From NCBI RefSeq assembly GCF_001552635.1, contig NZ_BCRO01000026.1, positions 1 to 64,000 of the forward strand: a DNA stretch of 64,000 bases, in the 5' to 3' direction. The stretch is from Actinomadura hibisca NBRC 15177 (GTDB taxonomy: Bacteria; Actinomycetota; Actinomycetes; Streptosporangiales; Streptosporangiaceae). The position numbers and the translations under genes were made by a program. Every line of letters starts with the position of its first letter. Position 1 is the stretch's first letter. This document shows positions 43,488 through 52,917 of this stretch, one piece after another. Under the pieces are notes generated by a model. The model was not told the DNA's origin. It did not search any database and saw only the letters and a list, made by a program, of their open reading frames with translations.

Positions 43488-44999
43488 ATGCACCTGATCC
43501 CGCGCCCGGCCGCACTGACCGAGACCGCCGGGACCTGGCGGTTGACCGAGGCCACCGGCGTGCTGGCCGGTCCCGGCGCGGCGGGGGTGGACGATCTGGT
43601 GCGCGAGCTGCTGGGCCGCCCCACCGGATACGGGCTGCGGCCCGCCGCCGGGCCGGGGCCCGACACGATCGTGCTGCGCGTGGACCCGGCCCTGGGCCGC
43701 GAGGCGTACCGGCTCTCGGTGGACGCCGACGGCGTGACAGCCACCGGCGGGGACGCGCAGGGGCTGCGGCACGCCGTGCAGACGCTCCGGCAGATGTTGC
43801 CCGCCGAGATCTTCGCCGCCGAGCCGCCGCCCGGCGTGGCCTGGACGGTGCCGTACGCCGAGATCGAGGACGCCCCCAGGTTCGGCTGGCGCGGCGTGCT
43901 GGTGGACGTGGCCCGGCACTGGTTCCCCCTGGAGTTCCTGTTCCGCATGGTGGACCTGGCGGCGCTGCACAAGCTGAACGTGCTGCACCTGCACCTGACC
44001 GACGACCAGGGCTGGCGCATGGAGATCGAGCGCTACCCCCGGCTCACCGAGGTCGGCGCGTGGCGGGCCGAGTCGATGCTCGGCCACCTGGAGGACGACC
44101 GGTACGACGGCGTCCCGCACGGCGGCTTCTACACCAAGCGGGAACTGCGCGCGCTGGTGGCGCACGCCGAGGCGCGCGGCGTCACGATCGTCCCCGAGAT
44201 CGACATGCCCGGACACATGACCGCGGCCATCGCCGCCTACCCCGAACTCGGCGACGACCCCGCCGACCCGCCCGCGGTGTGGACGCGCTGGGGCATCAAC
44301 GACCGGGTGCTCAACGTCGAGGAGACCACCGTCGCGTTCTTCCAGGGCGTGCTGGAGGAGGTGCTGGAGGTCTTCCCCGGCCCGTGGATCCACCTCGGCG
44401 GCGACGAGTGCCCCAAGACGGAGTGGAACGCCTCGCCCCGGGCCCGGGAGCGGATGCGCGAGCTGGACCTGCCCGACGCCGCCGCGTTGCAGAACTGGTT
44501 CATGGGCCGCATGGCCGCGTTCCTGAGCGAGCGCGGGCGGCGCGTCATCGGCTGGGACGAGATCCTGGAGGCCGATCTGCCCGCGGACGCGACCGTGATG
44601 TCCTGGCGCGGGGAGGAGGGCGGCGTCGCCGCCGCCGCGCTCGGCCACGACGCCATCATGTGCCCGGACACGCACCTGTACCTGGACTTCTACCAGGCCG
44701 ATCCGGAGACCGAGCCGCTGGCCATCGGCGGCCTCACCACGCTGGAGAAGGTCTACGGCTACGAGCCGGTGCCCGCCGGGCTCCCCGCGGAGGCCGCCGC
44801 CCGCGCCCTCGGCGCGCAGGGGAACCTGTGGAGCGAGTACATGCCGGACGCGCGCCACGTCGAGTACATGGCCTTCCCCCGCCTGTGCGCCCTGGCCGAG
44901 GTCACGTGGGGCACGGCCGGGGAGTTCGCCGAGTTCACCGGACGCCTGGACCGGCATCTGCGCCGCCTCGACCACCTCGGCGTCCACTACCACCGCTGA
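43488..44999 (+). CDS. GH20 beta-N-acetylhexosaminidase
   Basis: A 503-aa GH20 enzyme. An N-terminal GH20b domain (to about residue 135) precedes the barrel, which starts RFGWRGVLVDVARHWFP. The substrate-assisted catalytic Asp-Glu pair is in LGGDECPKTEW, with HLHLTDDQGWR and VPEIDMPGHM upstream. The ATG at 43488 is preferred over 43452 because GAGGAGG lies 5 bases before it. There is no signal peptide. It removes terminal beta-GlcNAc or GalNAc from the imported oligosaccharide in the cytoplasm. Confidence 0.93.
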   Translation: MHLIPRPAALTETAGTWRLTEATGVLAGPGAAGVDDLVRELLGRPTGYGLRPAAGPGPDTIVLRVDPALGREAYRLSVDADGVTATGGDAQGLRHAVQTLRQMLPAEIFAAEPPPGVAWTVPYAEIEDAPRFGWRGVLVDVARHWFPLEFLFRMVDLAALHKLNVLHLHLTDDQGWRMEIERYPRLTEVGAWRAESMLGHLEDDRYDGVPHGGFYTKRELRALVAHAEARGVTIVPEIDMPGHMTAAIAAYPELGDDPADPPAVWTRWGINDRVLNVEETTVAFFQGVLEEVLEVFPGPWIHLGGDECPKTEWNASPRARERMRELDLPDAAALQNWFMGRMAAFLSERGRRVIGWDEILEADLPADATVMSWRGEEGGVAAAALGHDAIMCPDTHLYLDFYQADPETEPLAIGGLTTLEKVYGYEPVPAGLPAEAAARALGAQGNLWSEYMPDARHVEYMAFPRLCALAEVTWGTAGEFAEFTGRLDRHLRRLDHLGVHYHR

Positions 45000-45023
45000 C
45001 GGCGCCGCCTGCGCTCCCACCGC

Positions 45024-45130
45024 GCTCCGGCCGGAGCCGGGCAGAGTACCGCCGTGCGCCCGGCGGCGGCGCGTCCGCGCCCCGTCCGGGCCGTCCCACC
45101 GGCGCGGTCCGCCGTGGTCACGGCGGACCG
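45024..45130. terminator. Two intergenic hairpins between GH20 and GH2 genes
   Basis: A 14-bp palindrome GCTCCGGCCGGAGC (45024-45037) follows the GH20 stop by 24 bp. A second perfect inverted repeat has 12-bp arms CGGTCCGCCGTG (45105-45116) and its complement (45119-45130) with a 2-nt spacer, ending 26 bp before the mannosidase GTG. They may attenuate transcription between the upstream and downstream parts of the operon or terminate the former. Confidence 0.5.
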
Positions 45131-45156
45131 TGTCGTTCACCAGAGAAGGAGTTCTC

Positions 45157-47559
45157 GTGTCGTTGTCGATTCCGCTTACGGACGGTTGGACGTTGCGCCC
45201 GGCCTCGCCGGGCCCGCTTCCGGACGGGACCGCCGTCCCGGCGACGGTGCCCGGGTGCGTGCACACCGACCTGATGGCCGCGGGGTTGCTGCCCGACCCG
45301 TTCCTGGACGACAACGAGGCGGAGGTCGCCTGGGTGGGCCGCGCCGACTGGGCCTACACGACGCGGCTGCCGGAACCCGACGGGGCGTTCGGGCGGACGG
45401 ACCTGGTGTTCGAGGGCCTGGACACGGTCGCCGAGATCCGGGTCGGGGACCGGGTGCTGGGCCGCACGCGGAACATGCACCGCTCCCACCGCTTCGACGT
45501 GACGGGCCTGTCGGGGGACCTGGCGGTGCGGTTCACCTCCGCCTACACCGAGGCCGAGGCCGTGCGGGCGAAGCTGGGCGACCGGCCGACCACCTACACC
45601 GAGCCGTTCAACTTCGTGCGGAAGATGGCGTGCAACTTCGGCTGGGACTGGGGTCCCACGCTGGTGACCGCCGGGATCTGGCGGCCGGTGCGGCTGGAGC
45701 GGTGGAACACCGCGCGGCTCGCGCGGGTGCGCCCCCTGGCTGAACCGACCGGCGAGGGCGGCCGGGTCGAGGTCCGCTTCGACGTGGAGCGGCTCGACCC
45801 GGACGCGCCGCTGGAGGTCCGGGTACGGGTCGCCGGAGCGTCGGCGCAGGCGGCCGTCGCGCCGGGTGCCACCACCGGGACCGTCGTCGTCACGGTGCCG
45901 GACGCCGAGCTGTGGTGGCCGCGCGGGTACGGCGCGCAGCCGCTGTACGAGTGCGTCGTCGAACTGTCGTCGGGCGGCGTGGAGCTGGACCGGTGGACGC
46001 GGCGGATCGGGTTCCGCACGGTCGAGCTGGACACCCGCCCCGACGAGCACGGCACCGGGTTCACGCTGGTGGTGAACGGAGAGCGGATCTTCGCGCGCGG
46101 AGTGAACTGGATCCCCGACGACGCCTTCGTGACCCGGGTCGGCGCGGATCGCTACCGGCGTCGGCTCCGCCAGGCCGCCGACGCCAACGTGGACCTGGTG
46201 CGCGTCTGGGGCGGCGGCATCTACGAGGACACCGCGTTCTACGACGCGTGCGACGAGCTGGGCCTGCTGGTCTGGCAGGACTTTCCGTTCGCGTGCGGGG
46301 CCTACGCCGAGGAGGAGCCGCTGCGCTCGGAGGTGGAGGCCGAGGCGCGGGAGAACGTGGTCCGGCTGATGCCGCACGCCAGCCTGGTGTTGTGGAACGG
46401 CAACAACGAGAACCTGTGGGGGTTCCGCGACTGGGGCTGGGAGGAGGCCCTGGACGGGGCGTCCTGGGGCGAGGGCTACTACCTGGGCCTGCTGCCCCGC
46501 GTCGTCGCCGACACCGACCCCACCCGTCCCTACTGGGCGGGCAGCCCGTGGTCGGGTTCCTGGCGGCACCACCCCAACGACCCCGCGCACGGCACCACCC
46601 ATTCCTGGGAGGTGTGGAACGAGACCGACTACACCGGCTACCTGCTCGACGTGCCGCGCTTCATGGCCGAGTTCGGCTGGCAGGCACCGCCCGCGTGGGC
46701 GACGTTGCGGCGGGCCGTGACCGGCGGGGACCCGTCGGTCGACTCACCGGCGCTGGCTCACAGGCAGAAGGCCGAGGACGGCATGGGCAAGCTCGCGCGC
46801 GGCCTGGCGCGCCGCTTCGACGAGCCGGAGTCGTTCGACGAGTGGCACCACCTGACCCAGGTGGTGCAGGCCCGCGCCGCCGCCGCAGGTATCGAGCACT
46901 GGCGCTCCCACTGGCCGGTGTGCGCCGGGACGGTCATCTGGCAGCTCAACGACTGCTGGCCGGTCATCTCCTGGTCCGCCGTCGACGGCGACGGCCGCCC
47001 CAAGCCGCTGTACTTCGAGCTGCGCCGCCTGTACGCCGACCGCCTCCTCGCCCTGGCCGAACGCGACGGGAACCTGGTCGTCGCCGCCGTCAACCAGGCG
47101 GCGGACCCCTGGACCGGCACGATCACCGTCCGCCGCCTGGACACCGGCGGCGCGGTGTCCGCCGGTGTGCAGCAGTCCTTCGAGGTGGCGCCCCGCACGG
47201 TGGCCGTCCTCGACCTGCCCCCGGCGGTGGCCAAGGCCGACGACCCGTCCCGCGAGTTCTGGCTCGCCGAGACCGGCGGCCACCGCGCCTGGCGCTTCGA
47301 CGTCCCCGACGGCGACTTCGCCTACCCCGAGCCCCGCATGGACGTCCGAGCGGTACCGGCGGGCGACGGCACCGACGTGACCGTCACCGCGCGCACCCTC
47401 GTCCGCGACCTGTACCTGCACGCGGACCGGCTCCACCCCGACGCCGTCCCCGACCGGGGCCTGACCACCCTGCTGCCCGGCGAGTCGTGCACCTTCCACG
47501 TCACGGGCTGGACCGGCGCGGCGGACGCGGCGCGCGCAGCCCTGCGGTGCGTCCGATGA
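45157..47559 (+). CDS. GH2 beta-mannosidase
   Basis: An 800-aa GH2 enzyme with sugar-binding, immunoglobulin-like and TIM-barrel domains in order. Family marks: FNFVRKMACNFGWDWGP, then WWPRGYGAQPLYE, the barrel start RGVNWIPDDAF, the acid/base Glu in NGNNEN and the nucleophile Glu in FMAEFGWQ; FGWDWGP and NGNNEN are typical of beta-mannosidases, not beta-galactosidases. GTG at 45157 with AGAAGGAG 5-6 bases upstream. No signal peptide. It would cleave Man-beta-1,4-GlcNAc or mannan oligosaccharides. Confidence 0.92.
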   Translation: MSLSIPLTDGWTLRPASPGPLPDGTAVPATVPGCVHTDLMAAGLLPDPFLDDNEAEVAWVGRADWAYTTRLPEPDGAFGRTDLVFEGLDTVAEIRVGDRVLGRTRNMHRSHRFDVTGLSGDLAVRFTSAYTEAEAVRAKLGDRPTTYTEPFNFVRKMACNFGWDWGPTLVTAGIWRPVRLERWNTARLARVRPLAEPTGEGGRVEVRFDVERLDPDAPLEVRVRVAGASAQAAVAPGATTGTVVVTVPDAELWWPRGYGAQPLYECVVELSSGGVELDRWTRRIGFRTVELDTRPDEHGTGFTLVVNGERIFARGVNWIPDDAFVTRVGADRYRRRLRQAADANVDLVRVWGGGIYEDTAFYDACDELGLLVWQDFPFACGAYAEEEPLRSEVEAEARENVVRLMPHASLVLWNGNNENLWGFRDWGWEEALDGASWGEGYYLGLLPRVVADTDPTRPYWAGSPWSGSWRHHPNDPAHGTTHSWEVWNETDYTGYLLDVPRFMAEFGWQAPPAWATLRRAVTGGDPSVDSPALAHRQKAEDGMGKLARGLARRFDEPESFDEWHHLTQVVQARAAAAGIEHWRSHWPVCAGTVIWQLNDCWPVISWSAVDGDGRPKPLYFELRRLYADRLLALAERDGNLVVAAVNQAADPWTGTITVRRLDTGGAVSAGVQQSFEVAPRTVAVLDLPPAVAKADDPSREFWLAETGGHRAWRFDVPDGDFAYPEPRMDVRAVPAGDGTDVTVTARTLVRDLYLHADRLHPDAVPDRGLTTLLPGESCTFHVTGWTGAADAARAALRCVR

Positions 47560-47591
47560 ATCCCCCCGACCGGAGCGCCGAGGAGCGACGA

Positions 47592-48629
47592 GTGCGACCG
47601 ATCATCCTGCCCGCCAACCAGCCGCGGCACTTCTACCGGGGCGGGGCCGCCATCGCCCGCTTCCGCGGGGAGCCGCCCGCCGACGACCACCGGCCCGAGG
47701 ACTGGGTCGGCTCGGTGACCGGGCGGTTCGGCGCGGGACCGGTCGGGGTGAGCGTGCTCCCGGACGGCCGTCCCCTGCCCGAGGCGATCGCCGCCGACCC
47801 GCAGGGCTGGCTCGGCCCCGCCCACGTGGCCCGCTGGGGCGACTCGACGGCCTTCCTGGTCAAGCTGCTGGACGCCGGGCAGCGGCTGCCGGTGCACTGC
47901 CACCCGACCCGGGCGTTCGCCCGCGAGCACCTGGGCTGCGCGTTCGGCAAGACCGAGGCGTGGCTGGTGCTGGACACCCCCGGCCACGGCGACGGGCTGG
48001 TGCGGCTGGGCTTCCGGGAGGAGGTCTCCGCGGAGCGGTTGCGCGTCTGGTCCGCCACCCAGGACCGCGCGGCCATGATCGAGGCCACCCGTCCCGTCCG
48101 CGTCCGGCCGGGCGACGCGGTGCTCATCCCCGCCGGGCTCCCGCACGCCATCGACGCCGGGGTGTTCGTGGTCGAGCTCCAGGAGCCCACCGACTTCAGC
48201 GTGCTGCTGGAATGGGAGGGGTTCGCCCCCGCCGGGGACGAGACGGGGCATCTGCGGCTCGGCTGGGACACCGCGCTGGAGTGCGTGGACCGGCGCGCCT
48301 GGTCGTCCGACCAGGTGGCCGGGCTGATCCGTACCCGCGCGGACATGCCCGAGACGGCGCCCGGGGTGCGGCGCGTCCTACCCGAGAGCGCCGACCCGTT
48401 CTTCCGCGCCGAACTGGCCGGGCCGGGAGCGGAGCTGTCCGCCGGGTTCGCGGTGCTGGTCGTGCTGCGCGGCGCGGGCGAGCTGCGCCACGGCACGCAG
48501 CGGGTGGAGCTGCGCGCCGGGCAGACCGTCCTGGTGCCCTACGGGGCCGGGGACACCACGCTGCACGGTTCCGACCTGGAGGTTCTGCGGTGCCTGCCGC
48601 CCGCGCCCGGCGCGGAGAGCACGCCATGA
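47592..48629 (+). CDS. manA: Class I mannose-6-phosphate isomerase
   Basis: A 345-aa cupin-type isomerase. Metal ligands are visible in LPVHCHPTRAFA (His, His) and KTEAWLVLD (Glu), with IPAGLPHAIDAGVFVVELQEPTDFS carrying the late His. It interconverts mannose-6-P and fructose-6-P. The GTG at 47592 with GAGGAG 6 bases upstream is preferred; an ATG at 47556 overlapping the mannosidase stop is the alternative. It channels mannose released by the GH2 enzyme to glycolysis after phosphorylation by the adjacent kinase or another. Confidence 0.9.
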   Translation: MRPIILPANQPRHFYRGGAAIARFRGEPPADDHRPEDWVGSVTGRFGAGPVGVSVLPDGRPLPEAIAADPQGWLGPAHVARWGDSTAFLVKLLDAGQRLPVHCHPTRAFAREHLGCAFGKTEAWLVLDTPGHGDGLVRLGFREEVSAERLRVWSATQDRAAMIEATRPVRVRPGDAVLIPAGLPHAIDAGVFVVELQEPTDFSVLLEWEGFAPAGDETGHLRLGWDTALECVDRRAWSSDQVAGLIRTRADMPETAPGVRRVLPESADPFFRAELAGPGAELSAGFAVLVVLRGAGELRHGTQRVELRAGQTVLVPYGAGDTTLHGSDLEVLRCLPPAPGAESTP

Positions 48630-49561
48630 CCCCGACGGCCGCCCAGATCACGGTGCTGGGCGAGGCGATCGTCGACCTGGCCGGTAGCGCCGACGGCCGC
48701 ACCTTCCGGGCCGACCCCGGCGGCAGCCCCGCCAACGTCGCGGTGGGCCTCGCCCGGCTGGACGTGCCGGTGACGCTGGTGACGGGCCTGGGCGACGACG
48801 CTTTCGGCCGGTTGCTCGACGCGCACCTGACCGGTGCGGGCGTGCGCCTGGCCGCCCGCCCGGCGGCGTTCACCAGCCTGGCGGTGGTGACCCTCGAAGG
48901 CGCCGGTATCCCCGCCTACGATTTCGTCCTGTCCTGGGAGCAGGACGAGACCCCGCTCCCGCCCGGCACCCTCGCGCTGCACACCGGCTCGCTGGCCGCC
49001 GCACTGAGCGCGGACCGCGTGGAGGAGGCCATGGCCGCCGCCCGCGCCACCGCTTCGGTGACCTACGACCCCAACATCCGTCCCGCCCTGGCGGCCGACC
49101 CGGCGGTCGAACGTGCCCGCGTCCAACGCCAGATCGCCTTGAGCGACGTGGTCAAGGCCAGCGAGGAGGACATCGCCTGGCTCTACCCCGGCACCGACCC
49201 GCTGGAGGCGGCCCGGCGCTGGCGGGCGGCCGGACCGGCACTGGTGGTGGTCACCCACGGCCCGGACGGGGCGACCGCGCTGGGGGCGGGCGAGCCGGTC
49301 CACGTCCCGGCCCCGGCGGTGCCCGTGGTCGACACCGTGGGCGCGGGGGACGCGTTCATGGCGGCGCTGCTGGCGGGCTTGTGGTCGGCCGACCTGCTGG
49401 GTGCCGACCGCCGCACCGCGCTGGCCGCCATGCCCGCCGGGCCGTTGGCGGCGCTGCTGGAACGCGCGGTGCGGGCCGCCGCCCTGACCTGCGCCCGCCC
49501 CGGCGCCGACCCGCCCACCACGGCGGAACTGACCGCCGCGAGCGGAGCGCGCCAGCGATGA
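48626..49561 (+). CDS. PfkB-family sugar kinase
   Basis: A 311-aa ribokinase-fold kinase with both PfkB signatures: GGSPANVAVGLARL (about 35-48) and DTVGAGDAFMAALL with the catalytic Asp (about 236). The family includes fructokinases and other sugar kinases. It overlaps the isomerase by 4 bp (ATGA). Coupling with a mannose-6-P isomerase suggests that it phosphorylates mannose or fructose, but the sugar is not readable from the sequence. It is the last gene of the plus arm. Confidence 0.9.
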   Translation: MTPTAAQITVLGEAIVDLAGSADGRTFRADPGGSPANVAVGLARLDVPVTLVTGLGDDAFGRLLDAHLTGAGVRLAARPAAFTSLAVVTLEGAGIPAYDFVLSWEQDETPLPPGTLALHTGSLAAALSADRVEEAMAAARATASVTYDPNIRPALAADPAVERARVQRQIALSDVVKASEEDIAWLYPGTDPLEAARRWRAAGPALVVVTHGPDGATALGAGEPVHVPAPAVPVVDTVGAGDAFMAALLAGLWSADLLGADRRTALAAMPAGPLAALLERAVRAAALTCARPGADPPTTAELTAASGARQR

Positions 49562-49565
49562 GCGC

Positions 49566-49595
49566 GCCGGGAACGGTGGAGGCACCGTTCCCGGC
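49566..49595. terminator. Bidirectional hairpin terminator
   Basis: A perfect 13-bp stem (GCCGGGAACGGTG at 49566-49578, complement 49583-49595) with loop GAGG lies between the PfkB stop (49561) and the convergent TetR stop (49600). It closes the glycan locus. Confidence 0.85.
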
Positions 49596-49599
49596 TTCG

Positions 49600-50166
49600 T
49601 CAGGTCTGCGGGCTCAGTCCCGCCACGGTCAGCCGGAACAGCCGGTCCGCTCGGGCGGCGGGGTCGGGGTGGTGCTCGGTGGCCAGGGCGATGCCGACGA
49701 CCAGCGTGATCAGGTCGGCGACGGTGACGTCCGCCGCCACCGCGCCGTCCCGCACGGCGCGGCGCAGCAGCGGGCCTGCCGCCTCTTCCAGCGCCGCTGA
49801 GCAGGCGTTCTCGTGCGCGGGGTCGGCCCCAGCGCTGTCGTAGGCCAGCGAGGCCGCCAGGCCCCGGGCCGAGACGCAGTAGGCGACGACGTCGCTCAGC
49901 CATTCCAGTAGCGCGCTCCGGCTGTCGTCCCTGCCGGTCAGTTCCTGGGCGCGGACGCACAGGGCCTCGATCCGTTTCCGGGAGACCGCCTCCAGCAGCG
50001 CGCGGCGGGTTGGGAAGTGTCGGCGCACGGTCGCCGAGCCGACGCCCGCGATGCGGGCGATCTGTTCCAGGGAGGCACCGGCGCCGTGGGCGGCGACCTC
50101 CTCTTCGGCCACGGCGAGGATGCGCGTGTAGTTGCGCCGGGCGTCCGCGCGCTGGTGGCCGGACAT
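49600..50166 (-). CDS. TetR-family regulator
   Basis: A 188-aa TetR protein with the HTH ASLEQIARIAGVGSATVRRHF (about residues 31-51) and a C-terminal domain of the SbtR type. GGAGG precedes the ATG at 50166 by 8 bases; the reading frame extends far upstream to 51522 only as antisense shadow of the NmrA gene. Two palindromes lie in the divergent intergenic region and are the likely binding sites. It probably represses itself and the NmrA-like reductase. Confidence 0.9.
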   Translation of the reverse strand: MSGHQRADARRNYTRILAVAEEEVAAHGAGASLEQIARIAGVGSATVRRHFPTRRALLEAVSRKRIEALCVRAQELTGRDDSRSALLEWLSDVVAYCVSARGLAASLAYDSAGADPAHENACSAALEEAAGPLLRRAVRDGAVAADVTVADLITLVVGIALATEHHPDPAARADRLFRLTVAGLSPQT

Positions 50167-50190
50167 GGCGTCACCTCCGGGATTGCTAAG

Positions 50191-50242
50191 TGGCGGGCCC
50201 CGCCATATCGTACCGGAGTAGAAACGGCGGGCCCCGCCGTTT
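50191..50242. promoter_or_regulatory. Twin TetR operators
   Basis: Operator 1 is TGGCGGG-C-CCCGCCA (50191-50205). Operator 2 is a 21-bp perfect palindrome at 50222-50242, with arm AAACGGCGGG around a central C. Both share the core GGCGGGCCCCGCC. Their centres (50198 and 50232) are 34 bp apart, between the divergent TetR and NmrA genes. Confidence 0.85.
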
Positions 50243-50268
50243 AGCTGGACGAGTACCCGAGGAGCACC

Positions 50269-51192
50269 ATGTCCACAACGTCCGCGCCCGTCCTGGTCAC
50301 CGGTGCCACCGGCAAGCAGGGCGGGGCCACCGCCCGCGCCCTGCGCGCGGCGGGCGTTCCCGTCCGCGCGCTGGTACGCGACCCGGGCACCGACCGGGCC
50401 AGGGCCGTCGAGGCGCTCGGCGTCGAACTGATTACCGGCGACCTCCACGACCGCGCTTCGGTGATCCGGGCCGCCGAGGGCGCCCGCGCCGTCTTCTCCG
50501 TGCAGATGCCCGGCATGACCGCGGAAGGATTCGACTTCGACGGCGAGGTGACCCAGGGCGTCAACCTCATCGAGGGCGCGAAGGCGGCCGGGGTGCCGCA
50601 GTTCGTGCACACGTCCGTCACCGGCGCAGGTCAGCACACCCAGGCTCCCGGCTGGGCCGAAGGCCGCTGGGCTTCGATGGAACCCACCCTGGGCGCCAAG
50701 AGCACGATCCAGGACCGGGTCCGCGCGGCAGGCTTCCCCCACTGGACAATCCTCAAGCCGGGCTTCTTCATGGAGAACTTCCTGCCGTCCATGGCGTTCC
50801 TGTTCCCGCGCGGCGTCGAGGGCGGCCTGGTGAGCGTCCTGAACCCCGACACCCGACTGTCCCTGGTCGCGGTGGACGACATCGGCAGGGCAGCCGCCGC
50901 GGCCGTCGCCGCGCCGGAACGGTTCGACGGGATCGAACTGGAACTGGCCAGCGACCACCTGTCGATGACGGAGATCGCCGAGATCCTCTCCCGCGCCCTG
51001 GGCACGCCGCTGCCCGCACCGGACATGACCGAACAGGAGGCCCTCGCCGCCGGAATGCCGCCGATGGGCGCCAACCACGAGTGGCTGAACGCGGTCGGCC
51101 AGCCGGCCCGCCCGCAGTACGCGAGGGACCTCGGCATCCCGCTCACCGGCTTCGAGGAATGGGCACGGGAGCACATGCGGGCCACGGCCTGA
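50269..51192 (+). CDS. NmrA-like NAD(P)-binding protein
   Basis: A 307-aa NmrA/HSCARG-type atypical SDR. The cofactor loop is VTGATGKQGGATARAL; the segments FVHTSVTGAG and WTILKPGFFMENFLP are typical of the family, which often lacks the SDR active-site tyrosine and acts as a redox sensor or reductase. CCGAGGAGC precedes the ATG. It is divergent from a TetR gene with two operators in between, so it is inducible. The substrate is not known. Confidence 0.88.
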   Translation: MSTTSAPVLVTGATGKQGGATARALRAAGVPVRALVRDPGTDRARAVEALGVELITGDLHDRASVIRAAEGARAVFSVQMPGMTAEGFDFDGEVTQGVNLIEGAKAAGVPQFVHTSVTGAGQHTQAPGWAEGRWASMEPTLGAKSTIQDRVRAAGFPHWTILKPGFFMENFLPSMAFLFPRGVEGGLVSVLNPDTRLSLVAVDDIGRAAAAAVAAPERFDGIELELASDHLSMTEIAEILSRALGTPLPAPDMTEQEALAAGMPPMGANHEWLNAVGQPARPQYARDLGIPLTGFEEWAREHMRATA

Positions 51193-51574
51193 CCCGGCCC
51201 CGCACGTCGTCCGGGAGGATTTCGCGCTGGTCAGCGGCAGGCTGGGCGAACGCGCCCATGCCGGTCCGCCTTCCTGGTGGGCGGACGGGATCCACCTGGC
51301 CCTGCCGTTCGCTTTGGCGGCTGGGCCAAGCTCCGTTCCGACCACCCACGCCCGTTCATCGCCCGCAGAGAGCAGGGACGGCTCCGAGCGGGTGTGGCGG
51401 CAACCGGCCATCCAGAAGCCTGCGGCAACCGTCCGACCGGCCGAGACGGTCAGGTCGGGCGCGTGGCCGGTTAGCGCCACGCGCACGCCCTTGCAAGCGA
51501 TGGGGCACGCTCGAATACTCAAGGCCGGTGACGAGTTCCGCGGCGCATCCTCCTACCTGTAAGGACGTGATCGC
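51193..51574. other. Gene-free stretch
   Basis: These 382 bp contain no frame with a ribosome site and family resemblance, and no clear repeat or hairpin. The only feature of note is AAGGA at 51561-51565, which serves the ATG at 51575 of the propeller gene. Confidence 0.55.
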
Positions 51575-52917
51575 ATGACCGACGAGAACACGACCAGAGC
51601 CGAGACCCCCGGCACCCCTCCGCTGTGGGGACCGTGCCGTACGCCGTCTCCCACGAGGAGGCGCAGCGGATCTCCCAGGAGTATCTGGACGAGGCCCGCA
51701 AGCAGTTCGAGGAGCAGACCGCCCGGCTCACCCACGCGAGGCAGGACACCGTCCGCCGGGCCGAACTGGAGCTGAACGCCAACGGCCGGCAGGTGTACGT
51801 CAACACGAAGTGGTGGGGCTTCGAGATCGTCCTCAACGCGGCGGCCGCCCAGGCCGCCGCCGACATCGTGGAGACGATCGGGGAGATCGCCGGGCACGTC
51901 CTCGGCAAGACGATCGGCGCGGTGGTCGAGGCCGCCTGCAAGATCCGCGCGTTCATCATCCGGGAGATCGGCAAGGACTACGGCTGCCGGCTGGTGTCGC
52001 CCTGGACCGCCCCGCTGATGCTCATCCCCATCCCGCTGGCCCCCACGCAGGACACCTCCCTGTGGTGGACGGTCATGAACGCCTCGCACAACTGGAGCCA
52101 GGACGAGAAGTTCCCCGGCCACCTCTCCAAGGCCAACCCGGCGCTGGCGGAGTTCCGCGGCAAGCTGTACTGCGTGCACCGCGGGGACCAGGACAGCAAG
52201 CTCTGGTGGACCGTCTACGACCCCGTCCGCAACAACGGCTGGAGCACCGACACCGCCTTCCCCGACCACTACAGCGGCGACGGCCCGGCCCTGGCGGTCT
52301 ACAACGACCGCCTGTACTGCGTGCACCGCGGAGCCGGCTCCGACCGGCGACTGTGGTGGACCCGCTTCGACGGCACCAGCTGGAGCCGCGACACCCAGAT
52401 GAACGGGGCGACCAGTCGAGGTCCGGCCCTGGCGACCTTCGGCAACAACTTGTACTGCGCCTACAAGGACGCCAACGGCACCCAACTGTGGTGGACCCGC
52501 TTCAACGGCACCAGCTGGAGCAACGATGCGCTGTTCGGAAGCCACAACACGGCTTCCAACCCCGCCCTGGCCGTCTACAACAACTCGTTGTACTGCGTGC
52601 ATCGCGGCGCCGGCTCCGACGAGAACCTGTGGTGGGCCCGCTTCAACGGCACGAACTGGAGCACCGACACCCGGCTGCCCGCCCACCAGAGCAAGGAAGG
52701 CCCTGCCCTGGCCGTCTACAACAACCACCTGTACTGCGTGCACCGCGGCGGCGGCTCCAACCAGCGCCTGTGGTGGACCCGCTTCAACGGCACGAGCTGG
52801 AGCACCGACACCCAACTGCCCGCCCACCAGAGCGCACAAGGTCCCGCCATCGTCGCCTACCGCGACCCCAACGGCACCGAAACCCAGCTCTTCTGCGTCC
52901 ACCGCGGCTCTTCGTAG
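51575..52917 (+). CDS. Six-bladed beta-propeller lectin-like protein (apparent frameshift)
   Basis: The open frame 51625-52917 encodes a short helical N-terminus (about 120 residues: HEEAQRISQEYLDEARKQFE, then an Ala-rich helix) followed by six 46-47-residue blades. Each blade carries GPALAVYNxxLYCVHRG, then LWWTRFNGTSWS and DTxLPAH. The first half-blade (DTSLWWTVMNASHNWS) and last (LFCVHRGSS) complement each other, giving velcro closure. The fold resembles fucose-binding and PLL-type lectins. ATG 51575 has AAGGA 9 bases upstream and reads MTDENTTRAETPGTPPLWG, but needs a one-base shift at GGGG (51627-51630) to join TVPYAVS. No signal peptide. Confidence 0.75.

Noticed and set aside
51627..51630. 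Programmed -1 frameshift in the propeller gene
   Set aside because: TGGGGA is not a canonical slippery heptamer and no downstream pseudoknot is evident; a missing base is simpler.
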